NCBI GenBank assembly: GCA_937923515.1
Contig: CALDUF010000006.1
Location: forward strand, 1 to 56,456
DNA length: 56,456 nt
Origin: an uncultured Flavobacteriaceae bacterium
GTDB taxonomy: Bacteria; Bacteroidota; Bacteroidia; Flavobacteriales; Flavobacteriaceae
Direction: 5' to 3'
In this document: one piece after another, positions 1 to 7,868 of the stretch
Layout of the letters: every line of letters starts with the position of its first letter
How positions within the stretch are numbered: the first letter of the stretch is position 1
Position numbers and translations under genes: made by a program
Notes under the pieces: model-generated
Seen by the model: the letters and a program-made list of their open reading frames with translations, nothing else
The model's database searches: none
Told to the model about the DNA's origin: nothing

Positions 1-1
1 G

Positions 2-75
2 TGACCACGCCAGGATTCAAACCTGGAACCTCTTGAGCCGTAATCAAGTGCGCTATTCAGTTGCGCCACGTGGCC
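2..75 (-). tRNA. tRNA-Arg (anticodon ACG)
   Basis: Read on the minus strand this folds into a full cloverleaf. The acceptor arm GGCCACG pairs with CGTGGTC (one G-U) and is followed by discriminator A. The anticodon stem CTTGA/TCAAG encloses the loop TTACGGC, so the anticodon is ACG (read as ICG, arginine CGN codons). The T arm is CCAGG-TTTGAAT-CCTGG. One further C is visible at base 1, but the window ends before a CCA tail could be judged. Confidence 0.95.
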
Positions 76-955
76 TTTTTTTGTGGGTGCAAATATACAC
101 TTTATTAATACTTATCCAAACTTTTATTCTAAAAATATAAATAAGAAATTTTAGCTGTATGATATGAAGTCTTTTTCTAATCCAATTTGAGCATTTTTAA
201 ATGTACAGCACATTATAAATAAATCAAAAAAATCACAACTCTTCTATAACAGCCTTATCGCTTTTAATACTTATAATCAAATAAGTAACAGTATTAAGAA
301 GTATATATTCTATACTTTTAGCACGCAAATGCTCTAACCCTGTTTAAATTAGTGACTTCAAAACTTAAAATAATCTTACTGTGATGAATTTTATAATGTG
401 TTATAATAGTTTTAAAGCTTATAAATAGTAAAATTAGCTCTTTAGCAACACTATTTACTAATTAAGAGATATTGTTAACAAAGCTTATAGAAAGGCTTAA
501 ATCAGCTTCCATTGCAAATAATATTGATATTGCAAAATTGTATAGCTTACTCCCATATTTTTTATTTGCTTAGGATAGGAAGTCTAAAAACCATGATTCA
601 CCAATACTCTTTTTTTAGAATAGTTTACATCTAAATACATATACTTTATTAGATATGCTTATCTTTCTCAAGACACTAGGGTTTTAACATCATATGGGAA
701 TAAATAGGAAACCTATTAGTTTTAAGATATAAACAAATAATAATACCGTAATATACAGTCTATATGAGACATTACAGATATAGGCTATCCCGTGGAATAC
801 CAACTAATGTATACTATCATTTAGAAGAAATGGAAATTCACGATTTCACGACAGTACTTACAAAATATTGGACTTCAGTCAACATTTTACATTACAGGCC
901 GTACACTACTATTCGTTTACAACAGTATAGACATGGTGCAGGTATCTCTTTTAAA
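76..955. other. Gene-free AT-rich stretch
   Basis: About 880 bp between the tRNA-Arg and clpS. Reading frames here are short, lack family-like motifs and are interrupted by many stops. The longest, 764-988 on the plus strand, runs into the 3' end of clpS in antisense and has no recognisable protein character. No RNA fold, repeat array or promoter stands out. It may be a decayed insertion next to the tRNA, but no remnant gene could be identified. Confidence 0.5.
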
Positions 956-1231
956 CTATACAATTTCGGCACTCAAGCCTGCTTCTAATAATTTAGAACA
1001 TTGAGGTTTCAAATCGTCATAACCTCCCGTTTTTACGGTACATTTTCCTTTATAATGCACAATTAGAGAACATTGCTCTGCTTGTTCTGCCGTATGTTCA
1101 CAAGCATAAATTAAAGTGTCTATAACATGATCAAAAGTGTTGACATCATCATTATATAACACGATTTCATTTTGTGTTGCTACTTCTTCTTCAAGAAGTA
1201 ATTCTTCCGATATTTTTTCTTTCAAACTCAT
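956..1231 (-). CDS. clpS: ATP-dependent Clp protease adaptor ClpS
   Basis: Predicted N-degron adaptor that delivers substrates with destabilising N-terminal residues to the Clp protease in the cytoplasm. The 91-aa length fits the family. The N-terminal tail is acidic and flexible (residues 1-22). The ClpS core follows, with the substrate-pocket segment Y-N-D-D-V-N-T-F-D-H-V at about 26-36 and the region A-C-E-H-T-A-E-Q-A at about 43-51. It lies 31 bp downstream of prmA on the same strand and is the last gene of the leftward block, so it is probably co-transcribed with prmA. No Clp ATPase partner is encoded next to it; clpB in this window is a disaggregase, not the usual ClpS partner. Confidence 0.93.
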   Translation of the reverse strand: MSLKEKISEELLLEEEVATQNEIVLYNDDVNTFDHVIDTLIYACEHTAEQAEQCSLIVHYKGKCTVKTGGYDDLKPQCSKLLEAGLSAEIV

Positions 1232-1262
1232 TTTCAGCTTTTTTGGGGTTGAAAAACTAGTA

Positions 1263-2099
1263 CTAATTTAAGAATTTTAACGATACCCATCGATTGCGTT
1301 CTAATTTTTCTTCAAATTTTAACAGATGTTTTTCACATTCTGCTTGAATCATAGGGATGTCTTCTTTGTAAAAACCGCTTAAAAATAGCATTCCATTTTT
1401 ATTTAAACACGATGCATAAATTGCCATATCCTGCATAAGGATGTTACGATTAATATTTGCAATGATGACGTCGTATTGACGCTGCTCTAACACTGCTGCA
1501 TCACCTTCGATAACCGTAATATGTTTACATGTATTGCGTTCTACATTTTCAAGACTATTTAGATAACACCAATTATCGTAATCTACCGCATCTAAAGGTT
1601 GAGCCCCTTTTTGTTCGGCTAAAATAGCAAGTACACCTGTACCACATCCCATATCTAAAACAGATTTATTTGTTAAATCGGTTTTCAAGATATGTTGTAT
1701 CATCATATGTGTGGTTTCATGATGCCCAGTCCCAAAACTCATTTTAGGTTCTATAACAATATCGTATTCGGTATGAAAAGGATCGTGAAATGGAGCTCTT
1801 ACAGCACAACGGTCGTCCACGACTATGGGATTAAAATTCTTTTCCCACTCGGCATTCCAATTGGTTTGCGCGATATCTTCGAAGGTATATGTGATTTTAA
1901 ATTCATCAGATTTTAAAATCTGTATGTCTTCTAAAATCGTATTATACCATTCTTCTTTTTGAATGTAAGCGGTAACACCTTCTTCTGTTTCTACAAAACT
2001 TTCAAAACCAGCATAGCCCAACTCGGCTATTAAAATTTCTACTGCTGGTTGTAAGGGCTGTACTTTAAAATAATACCCAATATAAATGATATTAGACAT
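1263..2099 (-). CDS. prmA: Ribosomal protein L11 methyltransferase
   Basis: S-adenosylmethionine-dependent enzyme that methylates ribosomal protein L11. At 278 aa it has normal family length. An N-terminal substrate-recognition region (about 1-105) is followed by a class I methyltransferase fold with the SAM motif V-L-D-M-G-C-G-T-G near residues 143-151. The post-I acidic segment A-V-D-Y-D-N and the catalytic-region motif N-I-N-R-N-I-L lie downstream. The conserved M-S-F-G-T-G-H-H-E-T-T segment just before the SAM motif is typical of PrmA. It lies between tpiA and clpS on the same strand. An intergenic repeat (2130-2226) sits between it and tpiA, so read-through from tpiA is possible but uncertain. 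Confidence 0.95.
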   Translation of the reverse strand: MSNIIYIGYYFKVQPLQPAVEILIAELGYAGFESFVETEEGVTAYIQKEEWYNTILEDIQILKSDEFKITYTFEDIAQTNWNAEWEKNFNPIVVDDRCAVRAPFHDPFHTEYDIVIEPKMSFGTGHHETTHMMIQHILKTDLTNKSVLDMGCGTGVLAILAEQKGAQPLDAVDYDNWCYLNSLENVERNTCKHITVIEGDAAVLEQRQYDVIIANINRNILMQDMAIYASCLNKNGMLFLSGFYKEDIPMIQAECEKHLLKFEEKLERNRWVSLKFLN

Positions 2100-2129
2100 A
2101 ATATTAGCTCTAGTTTGGCGGATAAACCC

Positions 2130-2226
2130 GCGTTAGGGATTGTAATGAAAAGCCCACAGCTTTCTCGAAAATTTCTCGAGAAAGCGCGGACTTGTAATGG
2201 AAAGCGCGACCCGCAGGGGAACGCCC
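2130..2226. repeat. Intergenic repeat element, copy A
   Basis: The element begins GCGTTAGGGATTGTAATG and ends GGGGAACGCCC, so its ends are near-inverted repeats. It carries a direct repeat TTGTAATG(A/G)AAAGC (about 2139-2153 and 2192-2206) and a central hairpin (GCTTTCTCGA with TCGAGAAAGC, about 2159-2185). It shares ends and layout with copies at 41534-41625 (same orientation) and 52731-52813 (opposite orientation). It begins 13 bp after the tpiA stop. No protein is encoded in it. Confidence 0.75.
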
Positions 2227-2239
2227 TTATATTTAATAT

Positions 2240-2992
2240 TTAAAATGCATTTACGATAGCATAGAAATCTGTTGCTTTTAAAGCAGCGCCTCCTATTAAA
2301 CCACCATCTACATCTGGCTTAGAGAAAATCTCTTGTGCATTAGCTGGTTTCACACTACCGCCATAAAGAATAGACATGTTATCTGCAACCTCAGCACCAT
2401 AAGTATCTGCTAGTGTTTTTCTAATAAAAGCATGCATATCTTGTGCTTGCTCTGGACTCGCTGTTTCTCCTGTTCCTATAGCCCAAACTGGTTCGTAGGC
2501 CAACACTATATTTTTAAAAGCATCTGCTCCTAAGTGAAATAATGCGTTTTTAATTTGTGCTTCTACAACAGCCTCTTCATTTCCTGCTTTTCTATCTGCT
2601 AACTCTTCACCAAAACAAAAGATAGTGCGCATATCATTTGCTAAAGCTGCATCTACTTTCTTCGCTAATAAAGCATCTGTTTCGTTAAAATATTCGCGAC
2701 GCTCACTGTGTCCTAATATTACAGTTGTAACACCAACACTTTTTAACATGGCAGCACTAACTTCTCCTGTGTAAGCACCATTTTCTGCAAAATGCATATT
2801 TTGTGCGATTACTTCAATACCGCTAGTATCTTTTAGCGTTTGATAGGCTTGCCATAGGTTAGTCGCTGTTGGAGCGATCATCACCTCTGCATTAGACGTT
2901 TGCGTTTGTGCTTTTAAATCTGTGATTAGCGTTTCTGTTTGTGCTAAATCATTATTCATTTTCCAGTTACCGGCTACGATGTTTTTTCTCAT
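2240..2992 (-). CDS. tpiA: Triosephosphate isomerase
   Basis: Interconverts dihydroxyacetone phosphate and glyceraldehyde 3-phosphate in glycolysis and gluconeogenesis (cytoplasm, dimer). The 250-aa TIM barrel is complete. All catalytic residues are visible: Lys11 in N-W-K-M-N, His95 in L-G-H-S-E-R-R, and Glu167 in A-Y-E-P-V-W-A-I-G-T-G, the last motif also carrying the flexible loop 6. Phosphate-binding glycines appear in Y-G-G-S-V and G-G-L-I-G-G-A-A. It lies downstream of the TlpA-like gene. A TACTTTTG box at 3047-3054 suggests it also has its own promoter. Confidence 0.98.
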   Translation of the reverse strand: MRKNIVAGNWKMNNDLAQTETLITDLKAQTQTSNAEVMIAPTATNLWQAYQTLKDTSGIEVIAQNMHFAENGAYTGEVSAAMLKSVGVTTVILGHSERREYFNETDALLAKKVDAALANDMRTIFCFGEELADRKAGNEEAVVEAQIKNALFHLGADAFKNIVLAYEPVWAIGTGETASPEQAQDMHAFIRKTLADTYGAEVADNMSILYGGSVKPANAQEIFSKPDVDGGLIGGAALKATDFYAIVNAF

Positions 2993-3046
2993 TGTATTGA
3001 TTTAAACTTCTCGAAAAAAGTATTTTACTTCTATTTTATTACTGTG

Positions 3047-3079
3047 CAAAAGTACTTAATTTTTCAGAGCTTGCAGCAA
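3047..3079 (-). promoter_or_regulatory. Putative tpiA promoter
   Basis: On the minus strand a TACTTTTG box (3054-3047) matches the Bacteroidota -7 consensus TAnnTTTG. A TTG lies 22 bp upstream (3079-3077). It is 54 bp from the tpiA start codon and just past the stop of the TlpA-like gene. Confidence 0.5.
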
Positions 3080-3547
3080 CTTTTTATCATCGGCTTTTGT
3101 AGCTTTAAATAACTTAATTTGTCCCGTCGTATCGATCACCATATAACGCGGAATCCAATTGATATTTACAAAATCACCTATGGCCGATTTTTTACCTTGA
3201 GGCAAATAATAATGTGCCCCTTTAATATGAAACTTTTCAATAGCATGCAACCATGCTGCTTGGCTTCTATCTAAAGAGAAAAATACATATGCAACATCTT
3301 TATGGGTCTCTTGAAGCTGTTTTACCTTTGGCATGCCATAAATACAGTCAGAGCACCAAGAAGCCCATATATCTAACACTATAGTTTTGCCTTTATGCGC
3401 TTCTAAAATAGCAGCTAAAGTTGTTTCTGTGCCTGTTTTCGTAAGTAGTGTATCGTTTAAAGCGGCTTCAGAAAACGTTGTAGGGGTGTCGATATTGCAA
3501 CTCACGAATCCTAACAAAGCCAATAAAAGGGAACTTATCTTCTTCAT
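3056..3547 (-). CDS. TlpA-like thioredoxin-fold lipoprotein
   Basis: Probable periplasm-facing, membrane-anchored thiol-disulfide oxidoreductase. The N-terminus is a lipoprotein signal with lipobox L-G-F-V-S-C, making Cys17 the lipidated residue. The thioredoxin fold follows, with active site W-C-S-D-C (Cys65 and Cys68) after I-V-L-D-I-W-A-S, and the cis-proline at Pro133 in W-I-P-R-Y. At 163 aa it is a single-domain protein. It lies between the DppB-like permease and tpiA on the same strand. The upstream DoxX/BT_3928 protein also has a Cys motif and a C-terminal thioredoxin-like part, so the two may work in the same redox process; this is inferred from context. Its substrate is unknown. Confidence 0.85.
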   Translation of the reverse strand: MKKISSLLLALLGFVSCNIDTPTTFSEAALNDTLLTKTGTETTLAAILEAHKGKTIVLDIWASWCSDCIYGMPKVKQLQETHKDVAYVFFSLDRSQAAWLHAIEKFHIKGAHYYLPQGKKSAIGDFVNINWIPRYMVIDTTGQIKLFKATKADDKKLLQALKN

Positions 3548-3620
3548 ATATCTATAGATTGGTATGCATTTTATTATATAGAAGGTACTTTTAGCCCATA
3601 AAAAGCTGTACCCATTTAAA

Positions 3621-4697
3621 TTATTGCAGTTTCACTTTTGGATCTAACCAAACGTATATTAAGTCGACTAAAATATTTATAATTACAAATAAACTTGCAA
3701 TCACTAAAACAGCCCCCATAATAACAGGTAAATCTAAGGTGTTTAAAGCGTTTACAATTTCTTTACCCAAACCATTCCAACCAAAAATGTATTCTACAAA
3801 TACGGCTCCAGCTAACATGGACGCAAACCATCCAGAAATTGCTGTAACTACTGGATTCAACGCATTTTTTATAGCATGACGCCTTATAATTTGAAACTCA
3901 CTAAGTCCTTTTGCTCTTGCCGTTCGAATGTAATCTTGGTTAAACACTTCTAAAAGTGAATTTCGCATCAGCTGAATCACAACAGCTAGCGGACGAATGC
4001 CTAAAACCAAAGCGGGTAAAATGAGGTTTTTCCATTTTATATGCATAGCCTCTCCAAAGTCATCCAACTCATATAAACTGCCTGTCATTTCTAAATGTGT
4101 ATATGCATGCAATACATATCCAAAAAGCCATGCAAACAAAATAGCACTAAAAAAGGACGGTACGCTCATGCCCAATGTGCTTAATATTTGTATGGTTTTA
4201 TCTAACCATGTGTCTTTATATAATGCAGATACAATCCCCAAAAAAACACCTAACAGCATCGCAATACTTATGGCCGAAAGTGCCAGAACAAAGGTGTTAG
4301 GTAATGTTTCTCCCAGTACATCTGCAACACTTTTACCTTGTTTGGTAAATGAATCTCTTAAATACGGGTATTTCAAAACCAGTGCTGTATTTCCTATGCT
4401 ACATAAAATTGTTGCATTGTATTTCCCTGCCTCTAAATACGTGTAATCGCCTTTTGTTTTAGAATGAAAAGATAAAGGCGACACATCGTTAATGTAATAG
4501 GCATATTGCGTTGTCACTGGTTTATCAAAACCATACTTGGCTTTTACAAGTGCCAGCTGTTCGCTATCTTCATTTTGTCCTAGCATCATCTGCGCAGGAT
4601 CACCAGGGAGTATATTAAATAGAAAAAATATAACGGTCACTACTCCAAATAACGTGAGTAGAGCGTAAAGTGCCTTATGAATAAAGTAGTGAATCAG
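3621..4697 (-). CDS. DppB-like ABC transporter permease (start uncertain)
   Basis: Integral membrane permease of the dipeptide/oligopeptide/nickel ABC importer type. The first helix ends in F-N-I-L-P-G-D-P-A-Q-M-M-L-G-Q, typical of DppB proteins. Further membrane segments lie around residues 130-200 and 220-355, with the EAA loop R-T-A-R-A-K-G-L-S-E-F-Q contacting the ATPase. The first usual start codon in frame is GTG at 4640, which would cut the first helix in half. The frame stays open upstream and encodes L-I-H-Y-F-I-H-K-A-L-Y-A-L-L-T-L-F-G-V-V, as expected for the family, but contains no ATG, GTG or TTG. The start given here is a CTG at 4697; ATT at 4694 is equally possible. No ATPase, second permease or binding protein is adjacent. 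Confidence 0.82.
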   Translation of the reverse strand: MIHYFIHKALYALLTLFGVVTVIFFLFNILPGDPAQMMLGQNEDSEQLALVKAKYGFDKPVTTQYAYYINDVSPLSFHSKTKGDYTYLEAGKYNATILCSIGNTALVLKYPYLRDSFTKQGKSVADVLGETLPNTFVLALSAISIAMLLGVFLGIVSALYKDTWLDKTIQILSTLGMSVPSFFSAILFAWLFGYVLHAYTHLEMTGSLYELDDFGEAMHIKWKNLILPALVLGIRPLAVVIQLMRNSLLEVFNQDYIRTARAKGLSEFQIIRRHAIKNALNPVVTAISGWFASMLAGAVFVEYIFGWNGLGKEIVNALNTLDLPVIMGAVLVIASLFVIINILVDLIYVWLDPKVKLQ

Positions 4698-4743
4698 TTG
4701 TGTTGTTTTTTGGTGTTGATAGTTCGCTTTCTGATGTTGGTTG

Positions 4744-6057
4744 TTAGTTGGTTGATTTTAACTGAAGTTTCACAACATCGGTATACGGTTGCCCATACAC
4801 ATGACGTAATGAGTCTAAAATTTCACTTTTAGCTTTGAGTAAAGGTACTTCCTCTAAACCTATTGCCTTTAGACTGTCTGCCTCTGCCCTAGTTACTATA
4901 CGATCATTCACTATATAAGCGATTATTGAGTTTTTGATAGGTTCAAGCGCTTTTTCTACCTCTGGTAACTCTAAAGCCTCGATATCATTCCAATGTACTT
5001 TTTGCGTAACAGTACCTTGATCTAATTCTAACACACCAGGGTTAGAACGCACAACCGTTTTTAATGCTTTTTCATCACATAAGTACCAATCAAAATCAAT
5101 ACCGTAAGCGTCTTTTATCCGCTGCTTTGCAGCTTCTCCAGAAGCGGTAAGCCCTATTATTGTATAATTATTTTTAAGCGCTCTGTCTTGTAACGCTTTC
5201 AGTTTTGAAGCGCCATCCCATTCAATGTTATCTAAATTGTATGAAACCACAATAATCACGTTGTCTTTTGTTAAAAAGTGATCTGTGAGGTTATCCGTTG
5301 CGCTTTCAATAGAGAAGTCCTGCACAGGTGGTGTATAGCCTTCTTGTATCACCTTAGTCTCTACACTTATAAATTCACCTGCAACTTCGGGATAAGACCC
5401 ATTGGTTTTTAGTATCTGCTCTGCACCGTTCACTTTAAACTTCCATGAATATTCTTGGACTGGTTTAGGGGCATCTTCAGGTATCTCCATTCCTGTTTTT
5501 ATGTTCTTCCCTATGGCATACGCTCTAAAATCTAATGTTGGTAAATGCATTAATACATGGTAACCAAACCATAAACTTACGATAAACCCTACCATAGCAA
5601 GTACTGTAGTTAACAGCTTAGAATATAAAGGAGTTATATGTTTCACTCCAAAAAACAGCAGCAAAATAAAAAATAACAACACGACATCTTTCCAAAACGA
5701 TTCCCATGGTTTTAACTTTAGAAAATCACCAAAACAGCCACAATCTTTTACTTTTTCAAAATAAGCAGCATAAAAGGTTAAAAATGTAAAGAAAACAATC
5801 ATTAACAACAAACTCCAAACCGTAAACTTAGGTTTGTATCCTACAAGGAGAAAGACGCCTAACACCACTTCAAAAACCACAACAAATACAGATATAAGTA
5901 AGGCATAAGGTTCTAAAAAAGGAAGATTAAGAACATCGGCACTAAAATACTCTTGTAACTTGTATGAAAACCCTATGGGGTCGTTTAGTTTTATAAAGCC
6001 CGAAAATATAAATAATACTCCTACTAAAACCCTTGATATATGTACTATTACCCTCAT
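4744..6057 (-). CDS. DoxX-family membrane protein, BT_3928 type
   Basis: Inner-membrane protein with an N-terminal DoxX-like four-helix region (first about 150 residues). It contains the motif K-D-C-G-C-F-G-D-F, with a Cys pair in the MauE/DoxX style. A C-terminal soluble part of about 200 residues resembles a thioredoxin-fold domain without an obvious C-x-x-C. The start at 6057 (M-R-V-I-V-H-I-S-R) matches how such proteins usually begin; an in-frame ATG at 6099 would add 14 residues. It follows the DUF1599 gene and precedes the permease and TlpA-like genes. A role in membrane-linked redox chemistry is inferred from the fold and neighbours, not shown. Confidence 0.82.
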   Translation of the reverse strand: MRVIVHISRVLVGVLFIFSGFIKLNDPIGFSYKLQEYFSADVLNLPFLEPYALLISVFVVVFEVVLGVFLLVGYKPKFTVWSLLLMIVFFTFLTFYAAYFEKVKDCGCFGDFLKLKPWESFWKDVVLLFFILLLFFGVKHITPLYSKLLTTVLAMVGFIVSLWFGYHVLMHLPTLDFRAYAIGKNIKTGMEIPEDAPKPVQEYSWKFKVNGAEQILKTNGSYPEVAGEFISVETKVIQEGYTPPVQDFSIESATDNLTDHFLTKDNVIIVVSYNLDNIEWDGASKLKALQDRALKNNYTIIGLTASGEAAKQRIKDAYGIDFDWYLCDEKALKTVVRSNPGVLELDQGTVTQKVHWNDIEALELPEVEKALEPIKNSIIAYIVNDRIVTRAEADSLKAIGLEEVPLLKAKSEILDSLRHVYGQPYTDVVKLQLKSTN

Positions 6058-6142
6058 CGTATTTTTAAATATTAAACTTCTAAGATGCCTTTTAAGCATA
6101 ACATAGAATACGTTATTAAAGTATCACCTTCTATACATTAAT

Positions 6143-6685
6143 TTAAGAAACTTCACTTAAATGAATTAAAGCGAAAATGGCATAATTAATCATGTCTTGA
6201 TAATTGGCATCTATACCTTCACTTACCAATGTTTTACCTTTATTGTCTTCAATTTGCTTTACCCGCAATAGCTTTTGCAAAATTAAATCGGTGAGACTGC
6301 TTACACGCATGTCGCGCCACGCCTCGCCATAATCATGATTTTTAGCTTCCATGAGTGCCTTTGTAGCTGCAATTTGAGCTTCATATAGTTTTGTTGCTGC
6401 CGCTGTAGATAAATCTGGTTGAGCTACCACACCTTTATCAATTTGAATCAATGCCATGATGCAGTAATTTATAATACCTATAAATTCGCTTTCTTGACCT
6501 TCATCTACCTTCTGAACCTCATTTTGTTGCAAGCCTCTAATACGTTGCGCTTTAATAAAAATCTGATCTGTTAAAGAAGGCAGTCGTAAAATACGCCACG
6601 CACTTCCGTAATCGGTCATCTTTTTAATAAACAAAGTTTTGCATGTCGCTACGATAGTATCGTATTGTTTTGAAGTTTCTGGCAT
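6143..6685 (-). CDS. DUF1599 domain protein
   Basis: Conserved Bacteroidota protein made of two similar halves, each with a D-Y-G-(S/E)-A-W-R core. These are D-Y-G-S-A-W-R-I-L-R-L-P-S-L-T-D and, about 100 residues later, D-Y-G-E-A-W-R-D-M-R-V-S-S-L-T-D. Both are followed by a Q/L-K-x-x-R-x-x-x-I helix. The biochemical function is not known to me. The start at 6685 (M-P-E-T-S-K-Q-Y-D) is preferred over ATG 6736, because a TAACTTTG box at 6734-6741 would place the transcript start downstream of that codon. It is the first gene of the leftward block and is divergent from folP. Confidence 0.85.
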   Translation of the reverse strand: MPETSKQYDTIVATCKTLFIKKMTDYGSAWRILRLPSLTDQIFIKAQRIRGLQQNEVQKVDEGQESEFIGIINYCIMALIQIDKGVVAQPDLSTAAATKLYEAQIAATKALMEAKNHDYGEAWRDMRVSSLTDLILQKLLRVKQIEDNKGKTLVSEGIDANYQDMINYAIFALIHLSEVS

Positions 6686-6733
6686 AAATGTAAAATCAAT
6701 TGGGTGTAAATTTCGCCTAAATAGTTTTAAATT

Positions 6734-6741
6734 CAAAGTTA
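6734..6741 (-). promoter_or_regulatory. Putative -7 box for the DUF1599 operon
   Basis: TAACTTTG on the minus strand matches TAnnTTTG. No convincing -33 element was seen. Its position implies that translation starts at 6685 rather than 6736. It faces away from the folP promoter. Confidence 0.4.
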
Positions 6742-6826
6742 GCCCATCAATGTTTTACTTAGAACCCTTCTTTAGTCTTCTAAAATCTCTTTTTTTTATT
6801 TGAAATGCTAAAGTCTCTGCTATTTC

Positions 6827-6859
6827 TTGAATGGTTTTAAGATAATGTTGATAACTTTG
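6827..6859 (+). promoter_or_regulatory. Putative folP promoter
   Basis: TAACTTTG at 6852-6859 with TTG at 6827-6829, 22 bp upstream. This is the Bacteroidota type of promoter. It ends 30 bp before the folP ATG. Confidence 0.5.
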
Positions 6860-6889
6860 AAGTTTTAATTTTCAACTAAGCGGTTACTT

Positions 6890-7711
6890 ATGACTATAAA
6901 CTGTAAAGGTCAACTTATTGATCTGTCTTCTCCTAAGGTAATGGGCGTTTTAAATGTAACTCCAGATTCGTTTTATGACGGTGGAAAGTATAAAGATGAA
7001 ACTACTTTATTGAAACAAGTAGAACGAATGCTTAACGATGGCGCTACCTTTATTGATATTGGTGCGTACAGTTCGAAACCTAACGCTGCAGAAGTAAGTT
7101 CTAGCGAAGAGTTGAAACGTATCTTACCCATGGTAACCTTAATTTTAAAACACTTCCCTGATACGTTGCTTTCTATAGATACCTTTAGAAGCCACATAGC
7201 CGAAGCCTGTGTGACCGCAGGTGCTGCACTTGTTAATGATATTTCTGCGGGGCTTTTAGACGCCAACATGCTGCCAACTATAGCCAAATTACAAGTGCCT
7301 TATATTATGATGCATATGAGAGGGACACCGCAAACCATGCAAAGCCTCACAGATTATGAAGACCTTGTAAAAGACATTCTTTTTTACTTTTCTAAGCGAA
7401 TCACAGCAGCTAGAGATCTAGGTATTATAGATGTTATTGTAGATCCTGGCTTTGGTTTTGCTAAAACAGCTGACCAGAATTTTGAGCTCTTAAACGCTTT
7501 AGATCTATTTAAAATCACAAAAAAGCCCTTCCTTGTTGGGGTCTCTCGAAAATCTATGATTTACAAAACCTTAAATATTACACCACAAGAAGCCTTAAAT
7601 GGAACGACAGTGCTACATACAATAGGACTGCAAAAAGGTGCTTCTATTTTACGGGTTCATGATGTAAAGGAAGCTGTAGAGTGTATAGCGCTTTTGGATA
7701 GGTTAAAATAG
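6890..7711 (+). CDS. folP: Dihydropteroate synthase
   Basis: Condenses 6-hydroxymethyl-7,8-dihydropterin diphosphate with p-aminobenzoate in folate synthesis; the sulfonamide target. The 273-aa TIM barrel is complete. The loop 1 motif V-M-G-V-L-N-V-T-P-D-S-F-Y-D-G-G lies near the N-terminus and loop 2 reads D-I-G-A-Y-S-S-K-P-N-A. Pterin-pocket segments are S-I-D-T-F, V-N-D-I-S-A-G and D-P-G-F-G-F-A-K-T. The phosphate-site motif V-G-V-S-R-K-S-M and the C-terminal R-V-H-D-V are present. Loop 2 has A-Y-S-S-K-P instead of the common E-S-T-R-P, as is frequent in Bacteroidota. It is divergent from the DUF1599 gene and 157 bp upstream of cdaA on the same strand. Confidence 0.96.
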   Translation: MTINCKGQLIDLSSPKVMGVLNVTPDSFYDGGKYKDETTLLKQVERMLNDGATFIDIGAYSSKPNAAEVSSSEELKRILPMVTLILKHFPDTLLSIDTFRSHIAEACVTAGAALVNDISAGLLDANMLPTIAKLQVPYIMMHMRGTPQTMQSLTDYEDLVKDILFYFSKRITAARDLGIIDVIVDPGFGFAKTADQNFELLNALDLFKITKKPFLVGVSRKSMIYKTLNITPQEALNGTTVLHTIGLQKGASILRVHDVKEAVECIALLDRLK

Positions 7712-7868
7712 TTGTGGTTAAAATTATATTTTTTATGCATTAAAACCGTTTTACATTATAGCCTTTCACAAAAGCAAACCTCTAAAATTTCTTTAGATTT
7801 AAGATATCCTATAAAGAATACATTTTGAATTGAATCGAATTCCTTAAATTTACCGAAACCTGTAGCTA

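Noticed and set aside
476-583. 35-codon open stretch in the first gap
   Set aside because: No ATG or GTG start, preceded directly by a stop, and no similarity that I recognise; consistent with chance.
764-988. 74-aa reading frame on the plus strand
   Set aside because: Overlaps the 3' end of clpS in antisense, has no family-like motifs, an implausible mix of residues and no promoter.
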